Origin: Dermacentor variabilis
Lineage: Eukaryota; Arthropoda; Arachnida; Ixodida; Ixodidae
Reading direction: 5' to 3'
Length of the DNA stretch: 64,000 bases
NCBI RefSeq assembly: GCF_050947875.1
Contig: NC_134574.1
Coordinates: forward strand, 108,976,969 to 109,040,968
The notes below the pieces were generated by a model. The model saw only the letters and a list, made by a program, of their open reading frames with translations. It did no database searches and was not told the DNA's origin. The position numbers and the translations under genes are program-made. Position 1 is the first letter of the stretch. Every line of letters begins with the position of its first letter. Shown here in pieces: positions 11,684-25,054 of the stretch.

Positions 11684-14580
11684 AGCGCGAACAAGAGCTG
11701 ACGCGAGCAGACGACAATGCGAAACTAGTCGTTCGGGCTGACACCAGAGGCAAATGCGAATCGAGCAGTCACGTGACAGCAGTCTGCCGCGTGCACGTCA
11801 CCGAAGGGCTCGCTCTCACTGGTTTCCTTCGTCCGCTGTGCGCAGCAGGCCGCGTAGAACGGGTACAAGACCGATCCCTCACAGGGCACCAAATCACTGC
11901 GGCGCGGGGGTTTTCGCGACGCGTGTTCTTCCTCTAGTGGGGTCGGGGCTTTACACGAATGTCTGTCACGTAATATTTTGGGAAACGGATATGTTGAAAC
12001 CGGTGTGATGGTGTTAGTATTCTTGGTCAATGGACACGCCTTCAGAAAAGCCGGCAGGGAGGGGTTTGAACTCTGGATTGCAAAACATGCCATAAATAAT
12101 TACTACGTTGCCTATTTTAAAAATATATTTGCGATTTAACGTTAATTAGCAGTTTATAGTCTGAATACTTGTCACCGCTTGTCGCGCAATGCAATGTCCG
12201 CATCTTCGAGCAATACGAACGTAGAAGCCCAACATCTTTACCTGCCAAATGCGCATCCAGTCCTTTCAACGCACAATTACCCAAGTGAAAACACAGCCCT
12301 AATTAAGCTTTTAAGATTTAGCTAGGGACTCGCAGCAGATCGTATGTTAATCAAGATTCGACCCATGCTCTTTAGTGCTCACAATGCGTAAAGGTGCGTT
12401 CTCGTTCCAGAAGTCCGTGCTACAGAAGGTGTTCCGTTAATAACAAATTTCGCAGCCCCATTTCAGCTTCTAACGCAACTGCCACCATTCGAGTTTATCC
12501 GTTCAATAATAGACCAAAGGCTATCCACTCTACGCAGTATATTACGTTCCGACAACACAACGCGTTCTTAATCAGTCATGAAAGAAAAAAAAGAAAGGAC
12601 TCGTGAGGTCTTTATTGGTTTCACACGCGTTCAACCCCGTTCTGCCAACTACAACCTGCGTCAGCGCTGCTAAGAAAAATTTTCACTCCCCCAAGACTCT
12701 TTAAAGCGCCTCTCTATCAACGTACCGCTTTCACGACTAGCTTTATTAGTGTACTTACGAATGTTGTATCCCAGGCCAACTCTGAAGTTATTTCACTAAA
12801 TTGTGCCGCCTTTATTCTATTACTGAATCTCTACTCGCACAGGCCTGGGCCTGTGAAAGTAAAATTCAGAAAACCCAAAATGTGCGAATAATGCGCACAA
12901 AACGATCTTACGCTACAGATGCTCATAAATAGTGAATTCTAGCCAATCCTGATGCTGGAAATATCAGCGAAGACGACTGACAGATGACAAACAGCATTTC
13001 AGAACGAAAAGCTTCATGAACTAAAGCCCTGGGGCGCCAGAACGCAATACCTCTGACATACGGGCACTCTAGGGTGTTTTAGGTAAGGGAACATATACTG
13101 GAAAGGTCTTCAAGCGCAGTGACCCACGATCAAGGAGTACTGCATTACGCCAAGGTTGATTTGCCGGAAAGGAGACCGCTCATTTACGTTTCGAACGGAA
13201 AGGGTGTTACGCTGGCACACAGCGTGCACAGCTCGTCGACACAAGAAGGAAACCTGTCCCACAAAACTACGGCGACCCATAAGTATTTTTCTTACCTTGC
13301 GAAAATGTTTTAATTTTTAGCGGCAATGCGATTTGTCCAACAACGAAAATGTACTCTAGCCATTCTCTCAGACGCTGGCATCCCGCCGTTCGTATCCCAA
13401 CACAAAAGTGAAAAAGGGAGCCAGAAACGTGGGCAGTGCCATAATAAACAACATGCACAGTAAAACACCGACCGTCCATAGTTCCTGGGCCAACTTAAGT
13501 TGCTGCTAAGAACGCAAAGTCATGAAGGTAAGCGAATATGTACATTAACAGCCATCAACGATAGAAAAAAAAAAGATTTAGGTTCTAGAATCGCTAGATT
13601 GACATACATAGCAGCTTTTCTTTAAATGTTTTTTCTCTTGCGGCTCTAGCAAGCAGTGCTAACTTTTTTTTCTTGTTTTTTGCCCTAGCGTTCATCTGCG
13701 GATCCATTAAAGAGGTTGCTACGGTGCCGTGTGTCATCGACGCCACTCCTTTCAGCAAAAGGTCTCCCAGAACAGCAAAAGGGGTTTAGTGCGAAGGACG
13801 TTACTTTTATGCGTGTGTCAGAGGTCTAAAGCTATTCTAAATTGTTTCTATTACATTTCTACAATCAGGCCGCCATGGTTGGCCGAAACGCTTCGTGGCC
13901 CCCACCCTCCACTTCGCATTTCTGTCACGCGAAGTCACGAAAACCGCGACAATTCCCCATCTGATATGACACAAACACACCGATTATGCATCATTAAACC
14001 AATCAAAACAAAAATGATTATTTTCGATTCTAGGTCGTGTTTGCCATCAGCTATCCGCTTTGGTCAAAAGTTTTGAGGCTGCGCCCACTTCGCCTCTCTT
14101 TCACACGACTTCACACAACTGCGAAAAACTCCCCACATCAAAGCGACGTGTACGCATTAAAAATGGTTTGATATTCCGAACACTGGTGAATATTATTTTC
14201 GGAATAGCCGGATACTACCCCTTTCTTAAAGAAATACATGTCTGCCCATGGATCAGGCAGACACTGGCTGCATGGAGCTGCCGAGGAGAACGAATTTATT
14301 TGCGTATGATAAGCATTCGTGCGCGGCAGTATAACGTTGTCGAGCCCCTTCGGCACATTTTCGGCATCGCTCTGCCAACACGTCTTCGCCGAGGATCCGT
14401 TGTAGCAGTATTTTGAACTTTCCGTTACAGGCTGCCGCGATTTTCGATCAGCCACCGCAAGCTAAGCAAGGTGACAAAGGCTGATATGAGACGCCTGCAT
14501 CATGCACCCAATTCGCTTATCTATACTTTCGCTGCGCTAGCTCGTGCCACCGAAACCCTCTCCACTCTTGCGTATTCCTC
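11684..14580. other. No recognisable gene
   Basis: Open frames here are short and lack recognisable domains. The stretch 11,725-12,093 (minus, 122 codons) has biased composition and no identifiable domain, and may be older repeat sequence. A weak oligo-A tract lies at 13,565-13,574. Confidence 0.5.
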
Positions 14581-14592
14581 CCCTATTGTAAG

Positions 14593-14763
14593 CCAATCAG
14601 ATAAAAAAAACCTGCAAGATGTGCAATGTTATTCGTTTTGAAAGCAAACAAAAGTGGCCTCCTATAAAAGCGGAGAGCGCTGGACTGAAAACAACGCTGC
14701 GGGGGAAAGCCGAATGCTTCCATCGGCGGTTGCGTAAGTTTGACGTCAGGATATTGGAATAAA
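14593..14763 (+). promoter_or_regulatory. Promoter-like cluster: CCAAT, TATA, splice donor, CRE, AATAAA
   Basis: CCAAT lies at 14,593-14,597 (in gccaatcag) and TATAAAAG at 14,663-14,670. A consensus splice donor GTAAGT is at 14,734-14,739, a palindromic TGACGTCA is at 14,741-14,748, and AATAAA is at 14,758-14,763. The CCAAT-to-TATA distance (about 70 bp) and order are typical of a polymerase II promoter, which would put a start near 14,690-14,700. The short interval to AATAAA, followed by tggcgccg near 14,803, would also fit a decayed LTR with an adjacent primer-binding site. I could not find a second copy or terminal repeats to decide between the two. Confidence 0.4.
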
Positions 14764-17700
14764 AGCAGACTGCAATAGTTTTACGTAAGAGGGTCCCTGG
14801 TCTGGCGCCGTCCCGTCTATGCTATTTTAAAATAAGCCTCAATTCATTAAACTTTTCCTTTTGAGCTGCTGCCGCTTCACGATCCAAGATTGTCACGTAA
14901 ATAAGTATTCCTTGAAGATTTCCTGTAATCTTCTTTTCCTTCCTGGTCTACACATTGCATTTCAGTCACAGGAACGTTTAAAATGACCACTTAAGGCTAC
15001 CACCATCGGAAAAAATATTACCATTCTGATTACCTGAATTAGGGGTGAATTATATTTAATATTTATTGCAGTATTCGGTGTCTTTCTTTTAGCTGAACAT
15101 CTGCTTTGCTTGCGTAGACTATGGTTTTCTTCATTATGATCAATCGCATTTCGCTTTATTACTAGTTGTACTATTGGCACTTCTTCCGTCTCATTCTTCA
15201 AAACCTTATCTTTCTTTCTCTCTCGCTTTTTGCTTTTCTCTCATCTCGGGTATTTGGCTCGTAGTGCTGAGCTACCGTTAAAATTTAACGCATCAGCCAG
15301 ATAGGCAGCATCCCAACGGGACATCTGCACGTGACACGCTGCACGAGAAAGGACATAAAGCGGAAGACACCTATGTTTCCGTTGCTGTGTCTATTCCAGT
15401 TTGTCGACGCAAGCTCCAGAGCCACCTCTCCACTGCTGACTCACCGAGAATCCGGAAAGGACACAAAATGGGTGAGTGATTCTCAGCCTTGTCCGTGTTG
15501 CAACGATGACGCAACTTTTCACTTGGGCTTCTCTCCACGTCATTCAGCGCGGGTCAGTCACTCCTATGTCGGTAGGAGCGATGTCGGGGATTTGAATTCG
15601 AGAAGGATGCGGATATCTTGCGGACAGCCGACACAGAAGTGTGAGCGAGATTCCGTGGCCGACTGAGACAAGTTCCGGCACAGCATTGAGTGCTGGCGTG
15701 AAACGAAGCAACCGAAGTCCCCCACGGTTGAGCGTTGGGGTCAAAAGAGGTGCGGCGTAATCGATGTTTTCCAGCGCGTTACACAAGGACGGCTGAAAAA
15801 GCATGCACACAGAGCTGCACATACAATTGAACTTCACTTTCCTTAGCGCAGCTAGAAGTGCACTTTTAACCAGGGAAACGGCAAAGAAAAATACAGGTTA
15901 GGCACGCAAAAAATTGTAATCAGCGTAAGCCAACCCGCCACACGTGTCACTTATTTCGCGACATGAAAATAGCAGCGAAGCTATATAATGACACTCTTGT
16001 TGCCCTGCTTAGAAACTAGCTTGTGCTTCGATTATTTCTCGTGCGATCTTTATCTATGCCTTTGGCAACCGAAATGCACCTTCCGCAATGGGCAGCCAGT
16101 GCTGTCACTTCCTTCGCATACAACAGCGCCATAACATGCAGCCTAACTGGCGGAGGGAACAGTTTTCAGTAGGGCATGCTGAAATGCTGCGATGTTGCGA
16201 CAGCTGCCATGTTGCGTCAGCAGATTCGCCGCTCGCCTTCGGGCACATCTGTTCAGCGTCTCACAAGCCTGGCTGCTGGAACGTGTAGCAGCACGCACAT
16301 TCCTCGAAACGCGCATAGACATGGACACAGCTTGACTGGATGCGTCGGGCGTTATCAATGCGTCGACGCTAGCGCGTGCCATGTTATCGTTCAAAAATGT
16401 CAGGTCAACTTCCTTGTCTGCCCTAAACAGGACAGCATCGGCATATTTCTCATTGTTCCTGCCATTGACTGTTTCTTTCGGCCTTTCGTATTCATGCGAC
16501 CATACGAAGTCACTCCTCCGTTATCACCAGAATCTATCACTACTATTAGTGGGTGGTAGGATCGATATGAATACACCCTCCGCCCCTCCTCCCCAAAGAA
16601 AGAAAGATAGCAACGTTTTTGGAAGAGGATACAGCGGTCCCGGCTTCAACTGTGTCAAGAAAACTGCATGCATCTAAAGTGACGCGACCACGCGGGATAC
16701 GGTATAGTCCCCATGGCAACTCTCGAGGTTGTTTCAGCCTGTTTCCCAGTGCCAGAATGCCTAAAGGCAATGAGGCAGGGCCAGAGTGTAGTAAAGGGGG
16801 CATATAGTTTCCCAGAATAATGACTAGAGGGAGCTCTGGCGCTGCAATCGTTCAGCCATCATAGGAATGATGGGTATAGTGCATGGATTTGTCTGGTATT
16901 CGAGCTTGTGGATTCAGACGTTGTTGTTGCTTTGATTATCAAGCAATATATCTGCTAATTACAAAGATTCAGCTTTGCGAGGTGGTCAAATGGAAACACG
17001 CCAAGTGTCCATAGGCACTCGCATGCTCGCGAAAAAAATCACATGTGCTTATTACGTCGCTCGTCGATGCATATGTCCGCGGCGTTATGAATTTATTATC
17101 GAGCCTTTCGGCTAGAGGTCCTGTGTTCGAATCCTGCCGTCGAAAGATTTCGATAACATTGTCTTAATTATTCAGTACGAAGTAATTTGTTGAAATTTAT
17201 GAGTTTACAAATTCACGAAGCCGTTTGAAGCCAGAAGGACGAAGTATAGGCAAACACATGTAATTCCCATGCGAACTGAAACACTGCCACTGCAACTACC
17301 GTCGACCATAGCGCCAGGGCGATTGAGACAAGACATGTAGTAATTATTTTATGAAACTTGACGAATGGGGGAAATGGCTCCAGCGCGAGCTCCCCACTGA
17401 GGCATTTCTTTATGAAATGTTGGTGTCGCCACAAAGGCGCTGAGATATGACTAGAGTGTACTAGACACGGGGAGTTGGTCGAACTCTAATAATCATGGTG
17501 AAATGAGGCTATCCGATGCGACATTTATAGCGACCGTCTCGTAAGCCATCGCTTTTACCTAGGGCCTACTGAAATGTTTATCCTGAATGAGCCCAACTGC
17601 TCATTGAGACTTGTATCACGGTGCACATCATGCTTAGGGCAAATGCATATATATACATATATAGTTAGGCTAATATATTTTTCCAGTGCCCTGATGCCTC

Positions 17701-18636
17701 GAAAAATTAAACACACTCCGGCTATATTCGAGAAAGCAAATTGATCCAGTGTTCCTTAAATTCTTATTCATTGAAGGTATGGCATTAAATATTGATAGTT
17801 TACAAGTTAGCTCATTGCATTTAGTTAATTATGCTCACTGCTAGAAATACTCCGAAGTGGTCAAGACGACAATGAGCAATATTGGGTCTTTTTGCATCCA
17901 TGTGCAATCTTCTTGCATTTTTCAATGCTTCGATCAGGCAAGCAATCTGAAACAACTGTTAGTTACAGCTCGCAACTTCATAGGTTTTACGTAGGGTGCA
18001 TTATTATACGCTTTCCACTTGCCTTAGTTAAATAATGCGCACTTCTCTCAAGGTTTCTTTCATTGGCCACATATAGCCATAAATTAGTCTAATATACAGC
18101 CACCTACGCTTTCCATTTTAAGCGACGAAAGCCAAAGCATGTCAGAATGTCATGTGCTTTTCAACTACCACATAGGACCAAAACATGTGTCATGGCCCTC
18201 TGTGACCTCGGATGACTTCCGATCATAAAACATGAAGCAATAAACCATATGTAGTATGTAAACATATGCATGTAAAATGGCTGACTGCTGATTTTTAACG
18301 CGTAACTATGCACGGAGGCTGTTGTATATCTACACTATCTGAAACTGCCATTTATGAACGATTCAAAATTTTGTTGCAGTTGGCCTTTAAAAATAAGGTT
18401 CCCAAGGAGCTTTCGAGAGGTACAGGCTTTTATACAAGCTTTCTTTTTATTCAGTGGTCCGGGCAAGGAAACAAAAGAAACCTCGTGTAAGGGCAGTGGA
18501 CCTCTTCTGTAAAAGTGTAGGTTTTAGCTATGTTTAATTTCCTAAATCTCTGCTCACATGTCTTTGACATCGTAATGTATTGTCTATTGGCTTTCTTTAT
18601 CCCTCTCAACCATCTCTCTCAACCATGCATACTTAC
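14764..18636. other. No confirmed gene
   Basis: A plus-strand frame at 15,375-15,473 starts MFPLLCLFQFVDASS, which is signal-peptide-like, and ends at a consensus donor (gtgagtga at about 15,472). It could be a small first coding exon, but no acceptor or partner exon was found. Around 17,125-17,145 a B-box-like tRNA fragment (gtgttcgaatcctgcc) suggests an old SINE. The rest is AT-rich and featureless. Confidence 0.4.
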
Positions 18637-18749
18637 TGTCGACCTGAAAGGTCAACAGGAACACCACGACAGCCCCGGCGAGTGCGAATATGATGATCAG
18701 GCAACACACCGCCACCCAGTGCCTCAGCTGCGTGTCTTCCTCTGTGGAA
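18637..18749 (-). CDS. Internal exon: acidic tail plus transmembrane anchor, gene unknown
   Basis: Minus-strand exon of 113 nt. The upstream side has a polypyrimidine tract and acceptor (ccctttccag) at 18,750 and above. The downstream side has a consensus donor GTAAGTAT at 18,636 and below. It encodes a polar stretch STEEDTQLRHW followed by a hydrophobic run of about 24 residues (starting WVAVCCLIIIF and ending FLLTF), which suggests a type II membrane anchor or a signal anchor. It begins with the last nucleotide of a codon and ends one nucleotide into the next. It lies about 11 kb downstream of the stop of the GH18-like gene, so it belongs to another gene on the same strand. No partner exon was recognised. 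Confidence 0.6.
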
Positions 18750-19691
18750 CTGGAAAGGGAGACATCATTGCGCTTTAATGTTGGCAGCATGAAGCATGAA
18801 GTGTCAATAGGCAAATCAATTCTGCGGCAGCTCGCAAAACGGACCACAATTCATAATATGTAATGCTTCGTGTAGCGAATGTAGCTTCGTGCTACATTTG
18901 TAAGAATGGCAAATAATTATTACCATTCCAAGTCACAATTGTGGACGGATCTAAAACGCGTTAAAATCAATAAAAAAAAGCAACAAAGTTCATCGAAAAA
19001 ATAGCCTTACGCACAATCTGAACTTAGCCCGAGTACTGTGCTGCTCTACAGAATAGGTTATGTTCTAAAGGTTGCTAATTTCTATAAATTTTACGACACA
19101 AACATAAAGTAACAAATAACATTTCAACCATGAGTAATGTAGTAGAATTAACTGATGGATTTCAATATGTCCTGTGCGGCACATGAAAAAGTTGGAGAGA
19201 ACAAGTCGCGCAGACTACGCTACCCCAATATTAGGAATTACACCGCCCTCTGTTTCGAATATTATAGCGCAGCATGGTAGTGATGCTAATTCATGCAGCA
19301 GGACTGAACTTCGTGTATTTGATATATAGCTTGCGTATATCCGAAGATTTTTCTTTCTATTTCTGTTGTATCTAATTTTGCTTTGTAGATGAACTATTAC
19401 GCTTGTGTTTTTCTTTGTTCACTTAGATATGTAATAAATTTGCATGGACACGTATGTCTTTCTTTTCTTGTTTTTGTTTTAGTAGGTTCGGTACACAAAG
19501 GCAGAGGCGTGCTGCTAGATAATGTTTGGCTGGTGTGCGGCTGAACTATACAGGGGCTAGGAAGCCTTGTCAAATCCTGCAAAGCTTTTACTTCCTCGCC
19601 CTGCGCTCTTTTAACGGGAAACAAACTGATTGATTGATTGATTAATTGAATAATTGATTGAGTGATTGATTGATAGATAGATAGATAGATA

Positions 19692-19747
<56 letters not shown>

Positions 19748-22700
19748 TTCCAGCGGATCTCTGTCTTGGGAGCCGCGGCATTAGAAATTTCGGTAACCTG
19801 TAATTACAACAAGCTTTAGAACGTTGCCCATACATGATACATCAATTTTCAACATTGCCACCATACAACGCTTTTGAGCCCTTGTTGAAGAAACTTTTCA
19901 GCAAAGGAACCAAGGCCACACTTCACGCACACGCTTTCAATTTCGTATACGTAGGTCAATCATTTGGAGGCTATATGGCGTATGCTAGGGACGATATGCA
20001 TGGAAATTTTAAGGCGTGTGGGTCGATTAGTGCTGAAAGGAAATTCGGTTAACCGCCGTTTTCTGTCTCTTTGTGTGCGTTATATAAGACACTTAATCAG
20101 TTTCCGTGCTGCCCTTAGAGAACCAAAGCAAGTCGAGATTGTGGATTTGTATAGAACAAGAGTCACGTTATCGGTAACGTGCACTGTAGGTTCGAAGTGG
20201 AAAGGGTAATTACCCTCTTCGTAGAAAAAATTTACTAGTGCTCATTACGAACCGCCCAGGAAGTCTGCCAGAAGAAGAATAGGTATTTTAATGATTGGTA
20301 AATGTAGAGAGCTCGACCGGATATTGGAGCATCTGGCCTGCTACTGTACGTAAGGGAAGGGGAACAGGGGAAGAAAAAGGGTCACAATGGGGGATGATAA
20401 TGGGAGATCTCCGGAAGAACTCAACACGCCACAAATTTGAACTTTTTTTTTACTGGAACTTGGGGCAATTTACGGATGATGACTGCGCTAATTGTCCAGA
20501 GTGTCCAGTTATTTATCGCTGTGGCGAAGTATTTAATAGGCAACTGTTTAAAAGTGTCCTACCGCCATAATCCACAAAGCTTCCCAATGTCCCGAGAAAG
20601 ATTTACGTCACATCGAGTTTGCATTTGATGAAAATGGAGAGAATGTTCCGTGTAATGCGCTGGTAAAGTACCGTATATGGCCTGATAAGAAGCTCTGCAA
20701 ATAATTACTTAACGTTGTTCTTGTTATTTTTGCCTGTTTTCATGCGGTGTACGAGATTTGCAGATTGGTTCAATCCGTAATCCGTAATCTGGTGTAATCC
20801 GTAAACTAAACAGCGCGCCTTGCTTACTTTTGGTGAAACCACGGGCAAGGTTGTATGTGATGCATACGCAAGGTTGTACGGAAATTGTAGCCTTTGAAGT
20901 AAGCTGCTAATACAAGCGTCCCCGGAGTTCTATAGGTGCGTTTTACAAATAGCGCACAATTAAGCCCGCTGCCCTGGAAAAACTATAAATACCACCGAGA
21001 TCAAATTAATCATACAAGGGAGGGGGAGGGGGGAGGAGACACAAGGAAAAATCTGTATGCGAAGTCAAATTCTCGTACATGAAATACCACCTTTGTAAAA
21101 AAGTTCCTTAAGAAAGTGATCGAAAGCATATCTTATATAGGGAGAAAGCTTCAAACGAGCGAGTCATATGCTGGCAGCGTTTGAATGCATGAGGCGTAAT
21201 TTCTGGCGACTCAAATTTCAATGCAACTGCTCGAAAAAATATTGCTTAAAATTGAGCTCTGATTCTGGAAGGTCGCAGCAGACCGTTGTTGTATTTTGTT
21301 CTTCAGTCCGTCTTAGATTTTGCTGCTAAGCGGTTCGCTTTGGCCCAATCCCATGAATGCGGAACATGAAGCGGGCGAGACGCCTGGCGGCCGCTGTTGT
21401 CGCGCGTCCGTCCGGCGCAATGCCACCTCAGTTACATGGAAGTTCTGAAGAACCTACAGCTTTATAGTCACGAAGCTGAAGCATTTCGTAGATTTACCCA
21501 AATATTCTTTTTCCTCTCCTTTTTGTCAAATATCAGTCAAACACTTGCTGGTAACCGCCTGTTTTGGAGAGACTCAATTTTTGTGAAATGCTAGTACGCG
21601 TGTATGCACGCCGCACCGAGCAGACACCCACCGAGAGAGGGAGCTAGGTGTCACGGGATCTGGTGCAATGATTTTACACCTGTCACCACTTTCTGATTAC
21701 ACGTGACGCACCGGAAGCTATAAGGAAACGGAGTGAAAATAAAGCGTGAATATATACACCTCGTAAGGGGGGGGGGGGAGTCCGTAATTGCATCCAGCTA
21801 CTGAATGTAGTAGATTTCACTAGCCGCTTCTTCGGTTACTGCAACTGTAGATAAATTTGCATTTTATTTCTTGTGTATTCTGTGTTGACCCTTGTGGTCG
21901 TTATTACAATAGCTTATATATTGATAATCCGATGTTGTAGAAAACGTCCATGACGTTCAGAATTATGTTCTTAAACTTTGGCGACGTGAAGGAGAAATTT
22001 ATGCCTGAGTGTAAGCCCTGCGACGTTTCTTTCTTTTTTTGCCTTTCTCCATTACGTGCTGATGACGCATCCTTCCCAAGAGGGCACCGATTTTATCGTG
22101 ACGTCAACAGGAATCTGACGCAATGCCGTTGTGGCCTGATGAATTGTTGGCGCTAGCCTGAGTGGGCCGGTGATTCGAAAAAAAAAGGTCAAGCTAAAGA
22201 GAAGCAATAATTATCAGTAAAAAATACTTCGGCCAGTTCTAGCTAAAATTGCGATAATCAGCGATGTTTTGCAAGTTACCGACTCAGCCTCTAACAACTT
22301 GTTCCAGAAAAATGGGCTGGCCACAACTTTTCCGAATCTGTTGTCACAAATTCTATTCAGCCACTCTTCAACAAACAATGAATCTGCTACAAGCCGCGTA
22401 GGTCGCCGCTGGCATTTGCGGCGAAGCAGTCCTAAACGAGGATTTCACAACACTTTCGCTCGCAATCTTGTTGTCATGACTAACATCGTTATGGTGTGAA
22501 AGAACGGAGCTCTGAACTTACTGAGATTTAGCTGGAAAGAAAGACTAAAAGTCAAGTTAATTTGGCGCCTTTACGAGAGTTCACATACGGGATGAAAACC
22601 TTTGTTATGAGGCTTACTTCCCTGCCCTATGAATTCAAGACAGTTCATATAACAACATCAGAGCCTAGTTCAATAATCTACCAGGAGAATGTCACGGTAT

Positions 22701-25049
22701 GACGCCTCGAATGAAGGGTACTAAATGAAGAATGAATATCCGGTAACATTAAACATTAACGTCTTTAAGGTAAGCTCTGTCAGGCTAGCTCACATTTTGC
22801 GATTGCGATCGCCCCGGGAAAACATCTTATTGACAAAGAAATAACCTTCGGAACAAAGGAAGTGTGAGAATATAACTGTGCTGTACTCTTGTTTACTGGG
22901 GCATGGTTATCTGCAGCGGCGCATTGGTGCTTACCTTTCCTAGAGAATCTTTATAGTATACCAAGAGTCCTCGAAATCCTTCTCATTGCTGCTATAGATA
23001 AATTCATCTGCTAGACCCATGAATGGAAAATTGAAATATTCCTGGCTTATTTGAACGCTAACAGTGCTCTTCTTTCCTTTGTCTTACCTCTGCTTTCCTG
23101 TTTCCTTTTGTACTTTCCTTATTCCTGTTATATAGTCTTTCTTTTCATCAGGCGTACTGCAATGGTCTCTATTAAGAGACAGTCGTGTTCTGCTAGTTGC
23201 TAGCGCCGGTTTAGCTAGTGTATACACTATCACACTATACTTGCGACAATCATGGCCAATCTACGTTTTGTTTTAATTATTTTATCTTGTTTTTTTCGTT
23301 ATGTCGGTATTTATTTGTGTCTGTATGTATGCACGGCCTTTTACAGTGAGAGTAGTTAGGAGCTCACAACTGAATTTGCCTTGTCCGTCCTTTCTGTTAA
23401 ACCAACGACAACATCCACGACAATAATGAAGACGTTTCTTTTTATTTTTGTCGCCGTCGAGCAACCTCGTCCTCCCATGCATGGACATAGCCCACAACGT
23501 GAAGAAAAACAAAAGTTCGCCACGACCAGGTCCACTGGGATTTGGAACAAAGCCAGTGAAGGAATGCGCGTTTGGGAGACGAGCACGCTAACCACAGAGC
23601 TGTCGCCCAACAGCAGAGTTGGGCAATTAGGGCAAGGCATTGCGCTGCACACAGATTCTGAGAGCTGTGGCATCTTTTGCGTGTATTTCGGAGGCCATAA
23701 CGAGCAATACTGTACTCGACGCAGATCGCATTACGTGCATCGCATAGAAATTCTTCTTGACAAGATGGCGGCGTATTTGCGAGATATTCTTCGTTGCGAA
23801 GCTCATAAACCAGCGTTCCGCCGTACAAAGACGCGTATTTGACAAACGTAGTGATAAGCCTCCAACATGGCACATACCGAGAGGAGAGGATGCGCCGAGA
23901 ATACGGTTGTTGGTTGAAAGCAACGTCGAAAGCCTGGACAACGCCTATGCCAACCAAGATATCGCACAAAAACGCCTCACATAGTTTACACAGTAGTTCG
24001 CAGTATTCAGCGGCGCCAAGTGCCCGTATAGTAGTACTGCACATGTACAGAGAAAAATGAAATCGTCCAAATCTTGTACGTGGCACTGCGTCATTACACT
24101 GCTGCCATAACTTGTAGAAGTTTTGGCCTCGGAGTCTATTTGAATGTTCCAGACGGGACATTCAAAGTGACTTATCGTGTATTGAAAACATGAATCCTTT
24201 AAGAGAGTAAATGCCTCATCCCTGCGGCCTTAATACTGATTGACACAAATACTCGATACAAAAATTGTGTAAGGAGACTTAAATTTTAAGGTCCATTGAA
24301 ATACCGTGGTAGAGAAATCTCAAGCATGTAGCGCTTGGGCGTTGTCCTACTGCAAGAAGTAAACAAATAAATCTGACCGTTTCGTATACAACAACAAAAC
24401 AAAATCGCACTGTGTAGGAAGAATATTCGAATTAAATATATAGGTGGTGCCATTTTGACGCTATCCGAGGCATTGTGACGGGAGGAATGAATATTTAAAT
24501 TATAAAATCTTTCACGATCACGAAAAAGAAGGTTAGCCTAAGCATTTGGACAATCTTTTGGACAAAAATAAAGCGTCAGCTGAATCTATGTATCTATATA
24601 AACGTTTATAGCCTGTTTAGACTAGTGGAGTCTCCAAATGCAAAAGTCTGTCCACGTACGCATTTAGATTTTCGTGGCTTTAGTTATTGCATCATACAGA
24701 AAGGAGTTTCGCATAAATCACAAAGAAGAAAAGTTCAGAAGTCATCTGTTCTACACTACCCTTTCTGTATCATCACAAGTTCTAGTTACCTCTAAAGTAT
24801 TAGAATAAATATTGCTTTCTTTATTGTTGCTTTGAATTAAAGGTTTTTATACAACCTCACCCTTCACCACCGAAAAAAAACACCCTAACCACTTGGGTCT
24901 CTCCCAGTTCCCCGTAGTGGGCAGACGTAAATATTTAACAAAGAAGCAGGCAATAAAAACAAACAAATAGGATGTTGGGGTTTACTGTGAAAGGATGCTG
25001 CTGTCGAAGTAAATGACTTGAGAGCCTTGTTTCTATCATTACGGCTTTA
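18750..25049. other. No confirmed gene; one long unassigned ORF
   Basis: Contains a gatt microsatellite (listed separately). A minus-strand open frame of 239 codons lies at 23,442-24,161, cysteine- and arginine-rich with no motif I recognise. The opposite strand has an overlapping 153-codon frame at 23,381-23,842, so either could be chance or an old repeat. Remaining sequence is AT-rich without visible features. A 15-bp direct repeat (tttctatcattacgg) at 25,031 and 25,064 sits where the following retroelement fragment breaks off. Confidence 0.4.
19627..19748. repeat. (gatt)n/(gata)n microsatellite
   Basis: About 120 nt of gatt repeats with an internal gata segment. It encodes a spurious SINQ-type repeat on the minus strand. 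Confidence 0.95.
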
Positions 25050-25054
25050 CGGAA

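Noticed and set aside
15331..15666. Signal-peptide-like plus-strand ORF (MFPLLCLFQFVDASS)
   Set aside because: No acceptor, partner exon or family match; kept only as a remark in the spacer entry.
17213..17434. Minus-strand hydrophobic frame that could be a membrane exon
   Set aside because: No convincing acceptor or donor at sensible positions, and the hydrophobic stretch is broken by charged and aromatic residues.
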